A DNA stretch of 17,130 nt from Desulfobacterales bacterium (GTDB lineage Bacteria > Desulfobacterota > Desulfobacteria > Desulfobacterales > Desulfobacteraceae). Where the stretch lies: positions 1 through 17,130 of the forward strand of contig JAKSBB010000083.1 of the NCBI GenBank assembly GCA_022361315.1, given 5' to 3'. A program made the position numbers and the translations under genes. This document shows positions 15,239 through 17,130 of this stretch, in pieces (the stretch's first letter is position 1; every line of letters begins with the position of its first letter). The notes under the pieces were generated by a model. That model saw nothing but the letters and a program-made list of their open reading frames with translations, had not been told where the DNA came from and searched no databases.

Positions 15239-16579
15239 CTAAAACGTATGGCTGACCCTGGCCATCTCCACAACGGGCAGCGGCCCCAATTTTTCACCCG
15301 GCACCATATTCAGAATCTTCTGGGGCATCCCCCGGTACAGCAGCCTGGCTTTCAGTACCTGCCCCGGTTCAGGCGACAATCCCAGATCAAAGGTCCGGAG
15401 CGCGCTTTCCTTGGCCTTAATCCGGGTATCGGATAGAATTTCTCTGGCCTTGGCCAGGTTGAGAACCACGTTGCCGTTGCCGTCGCCGAACACCGTGTTA
15501 AAGATCACCGTATCCTCCGGAAGTACGCCGTCCTGATCCGGGATGCCGCTGCTGTAGACGACGTTACCGTCTGCCCCGGTCAGGGTCAGCTCGATCCAGA
15601 CCTGACGAAGGTCCCCTAAACCCGTGGGCAGGGAATGGCCGGCACCGGAGTTGGTAACGGTCACCGCAGCCTTGCCCTGGGCAATGAGTGAGACATCCAG
15701 GGAGATATCCGCCGCATGCGTCAGGCGTTCCTCAGCCATGGACGGTTTTTCCACATCCCCGAATTCCGCCGGCACCGCCGAGTTCGCCCCCACAAAATAA
15801 TGGGTGAAAATATGGGGGCGCTCATCACTGTAATCCGTTGCCGCTCCCGGATTATCGGGCCGTTCGGTGGAACCTGTGGCAGGCACCCCCGGACGCTGCA
15901 CCATATGGCAGTCCTGGCAGTTCACCCGTTTTTCAGGGTCCGCGTCGTTGTACGGGCTTCTCTCCCATTCCGTATAAGTGGTTTCAAGGTCGGTGCCAAA
16001 GGCCACATGCTTGACATTGTGGCAGGTGCCGCAAATCCCGGATTCGGTGTGAAGCTTTGAATACGCAGCCTCGTGGAAATCCGCCTCGGAATCGTCAAAG
16101 GGGCCGTATTTAATCCCGGGATCATCCTCACCCTGACCGGGGGAAAGCACCAGGCCGTTGTTGTACATCCTGGTGACATCCACGGCAGAATGGCAATAAT
16201 CACACTGGATTCCCTGAACCGCGATCTCCGGTACGGCGGACAGATCATCGGACAATTTTTTGGGAAAGCCGGTGACATAGCCCACCGGGGTATGGCATTT
16301 CACGCAGGATTCCGCCTCTTCAATTTCACCGGCATCGGTCAGCCCCTGGCGTAAAAATGCCGCCACCCGGTTATATACCGGGTCCCGGTGGGAGAGGTTG
16401 TGCATGGAATTCGTCCACTGGGACAGGATCTCAGAATGGCACCCCCCGCAGGTTTCCGGGGAGATGAACTGGTTCACTTCAAAGGCCTGTTCCCGGCCCG
16501 CGTTCTCTGCTGCCGTTGCACTGCCCGCCACCCAGATGAATGAAAGGGTCAGGACGGCAGCCATGGTTCTCCGTATCAT
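15239..16579 (-). CDS. Periplasmic pentahaem cytochrome c (cytochrome c554-like)
   Basis: A 446-residue exported cytochrome. Residues 1-24 are a Sec signal peptide (MIRR start, hydrophobic core, ATA-A cleavage region). Five CxxCH haem-binding motifs follow: CGGCH (44-48), CVKCH (92-96), CDYCH (126-130), CGTCH (183-187) and CQDCH (221-225). The order and spacing resemble the cytochrome c554 family, which is related to hydroxylamine oxidoreductase and usually has four haems. The C-terminal half (about 285-446) has no haem motif and looks like a beta-sandwich, opening with the NSGAGHSLPTG motif (310-320) that recurs in multihaem cytochromes. The ATG has AGAGGA about 5 bases upstream. The small coiled-coil gene lies 45 bases upstream on the same strand. 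Likely role: electron transfer in the periplasm; redox partner unknown. Confidence 0.9.
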   Translation of the reverse strand: MIRRTMAAVLTLSFIWVAGSATAAENAGREQAFEVNQFISPETCGGCHSEILSQWTNSMHNLSHRDPVYNRVAAFLRQGLTDAGEIEEAESCVKCHTPVGYVTGFPKKLSDDLSAVPEIAVQGIQCDYCHSAVDVTRMYNNGLVLSPGQGEDDPGIKYGPFDDSEADFHEAAYSKLHTESGICGTCHNVKHVAFGTDLETTYTEWERSPYNDADPEKRVNCQDCHMVQRPGVPATGSTERPDNPGAATDYSDERPHIFTHYFVGANSAVPAEFGDVEKPSMAEERLTHAADISLDVSLIAQGKAAVTVTNSGAGHSLPTGLGDLRQVWIELTLTGADGNVVYSSGIPDQDGVLPEDTVIFNTVFGDGNGNVVLNLAKAREILSDTRIKAKESALRTFDLGLSPEPGQVLKARLLYRGMPQKILNMVPGEKLGPLPVVEMARVSHTF

Positions 16580-16624
16580 AGCGTCCTCTTATAATAACAA
16601 TTGATGGTATCCGGCGGGCGGTGG

Positions 16625-17050
16625 TTAACGGACCAGTCCGCCCGGATACTCCTTGGTTTCGCCGTCAATGGTCAGGACGGTCCAATCACCGCTTTCATCC
16701 TTGGCCGCCACCAGGCAGTCGATCCGCGAGCCTTCGTTCAGGGTGATGTAGCATTCGCCTTCCTCATTGAGGGTATTGACCTGGACAAACTTCTTGTCCC
16801 GGGACAACTGACGGAATTTTTCCGTGGCCTGTTCCAGGGTAATAATACGGTTATACTCGTCTTCGTCTATTTCCTTGATCCGCTGGCGAAGTTCATGGAT
16901 CTCCCCTTTCTGGCGGGCAATAACACTCATCACCTTTTTGATCTCATCTTTTTCATCCGAGGGAATGGAAAAGAGGATCTGTTTCTGGAGATCCATATCG
17001 GTTTCAATAAAATTGATTTTCTGCAGCAGTCCTTTGACACGATCTTTCAT
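16625..17050 (-). CDS. Hypothetical coiled-coil protein
   Basis: A 141-residue protein that I do not recognise. Residues 1-90 are highly charged and helical with heptad-like spacing (for example VIARQKGEIHELRQRIKEID at about 43-62), predicting a coiled coil. Residues about 85-141 look beta-rich (FVQVNTLNEEGECYITL, then DWTVLTIDGETKEYPGG), possibly a small barrel. There is no signal peptide, membrane segment or cysteine motif for metal binding. The ribosome site is weak (AAAAGG about 11 bases before the ATG). It ends 45 bases before the cytochrome gene and may be cotranscribed with it; no role in cytochrome maturation can be argued from sequence. Confidence 0.7.
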   Translation of the reverse strand: MKDRVKGLLQKINFIETDMDLQKQILFSIPSDEKDEIKKVMSVIARQKGEIHELRQRIKEIDEDEYNRIITLEQATEKFRQLSRDKKFVQVNTLNEEGECYITLNEGSRIDCLVAAKDESGDWTVLTIDGETKEYPGGLVR

Positions 17051-17130
17051 TATTCAATTAACCTTTTGGGCGCCACAACGCCCCGTTGCCCCGTCCCGGA
17101 ATGATGGAAACCAGGGGTTATGTTGACAAA

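Noticed and set aside
17068..17083. GGGCG-N6-CGCCC hairpin near the right edge.
   Set aside because: A 5-base stem with no T-run after it in either direction; the neighbouring gene lies beyond the window, so its role cannot be judged.

Overview
The window reads as chromosomal DNA of an anaerobic, Gram-negative, probably sulfate-reducing deltaproteobacterium (Desulfobacterota, perhaps Desulfobacterales). This is inferred from a class I hybrid cluster protein like that of Desulfovibrio, a periplasmic multihaem cytochrome c, a rubrerythrin-like ferritin, an isolated chemoreceptor, and moderately GC-rich coding sequence. No rRNA, tRNA, CRISPR array, insertion sequence or phage gene was seen. Twelve protein genes cover almost the whole window, and no gap exceeds about 200 bases.

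Layout. Bases 1-3730 (+ strand): a Na+/phosphate cotransporter-family protein with a PhoU-like tail, then a secreted protein with two DUF1566 domains and a C-terminal EF-hand pair. Bases 3782-8233 (- strand): a dCache-type methyl-accepting chemotaxis protein and the RNA-binding protein Tex. Bases 8234-10242: an intergenic control region and a single-gene unit for hybrid cluster protein (Hcp), closed by a strong terminator. Bases 10249-11790 (- strand): the EF-P paralogue EfpL, with a metal-dependent amidohydrolase upstream of it. Bases 11948-13867 (+): a membrane hybrid histidine kinase. Bases 13880-14446 (-): manganese exporter MntP, divergent from a ferritin-like di-iron protein at 14644-15147 (+). 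Bases 15239-17050 (-): a small coiled-coil protein of unknown function followed by a pentahaem cytochrome c.

The most notable item is the Hcp. It has every cluster ligand expected of a class I enzyme, but it is preceded by a 43-residue leader with a textbook twin-arginine motif (TRRNFLK), a hydrophobic stretch and an AFA cleavage site. Characterised Hcps are, to my knowledge, cytoplasmic, so this looks like an exported version. Upstream lies a perfect FNR-type palindrome (TTGAT-N4-ATCAA) placed about 42 bases before the start site predicted from a TATGAT -10 box. That is class II activator geometry and fits control by an FNR/CRP-family regulator such as HcpR.

Several genes fit anaerobe stress handling: Hcp for nitric oxide or hydroxylamine, the ferritin-like protein for peroxide or iron, MntP for manganese, and the cytochrome c for periplasmic electron transfer. 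They lie in separate transcription units, so a shared pathway is inference only. The remaining genes look like ordinary housekeeping and signalling.
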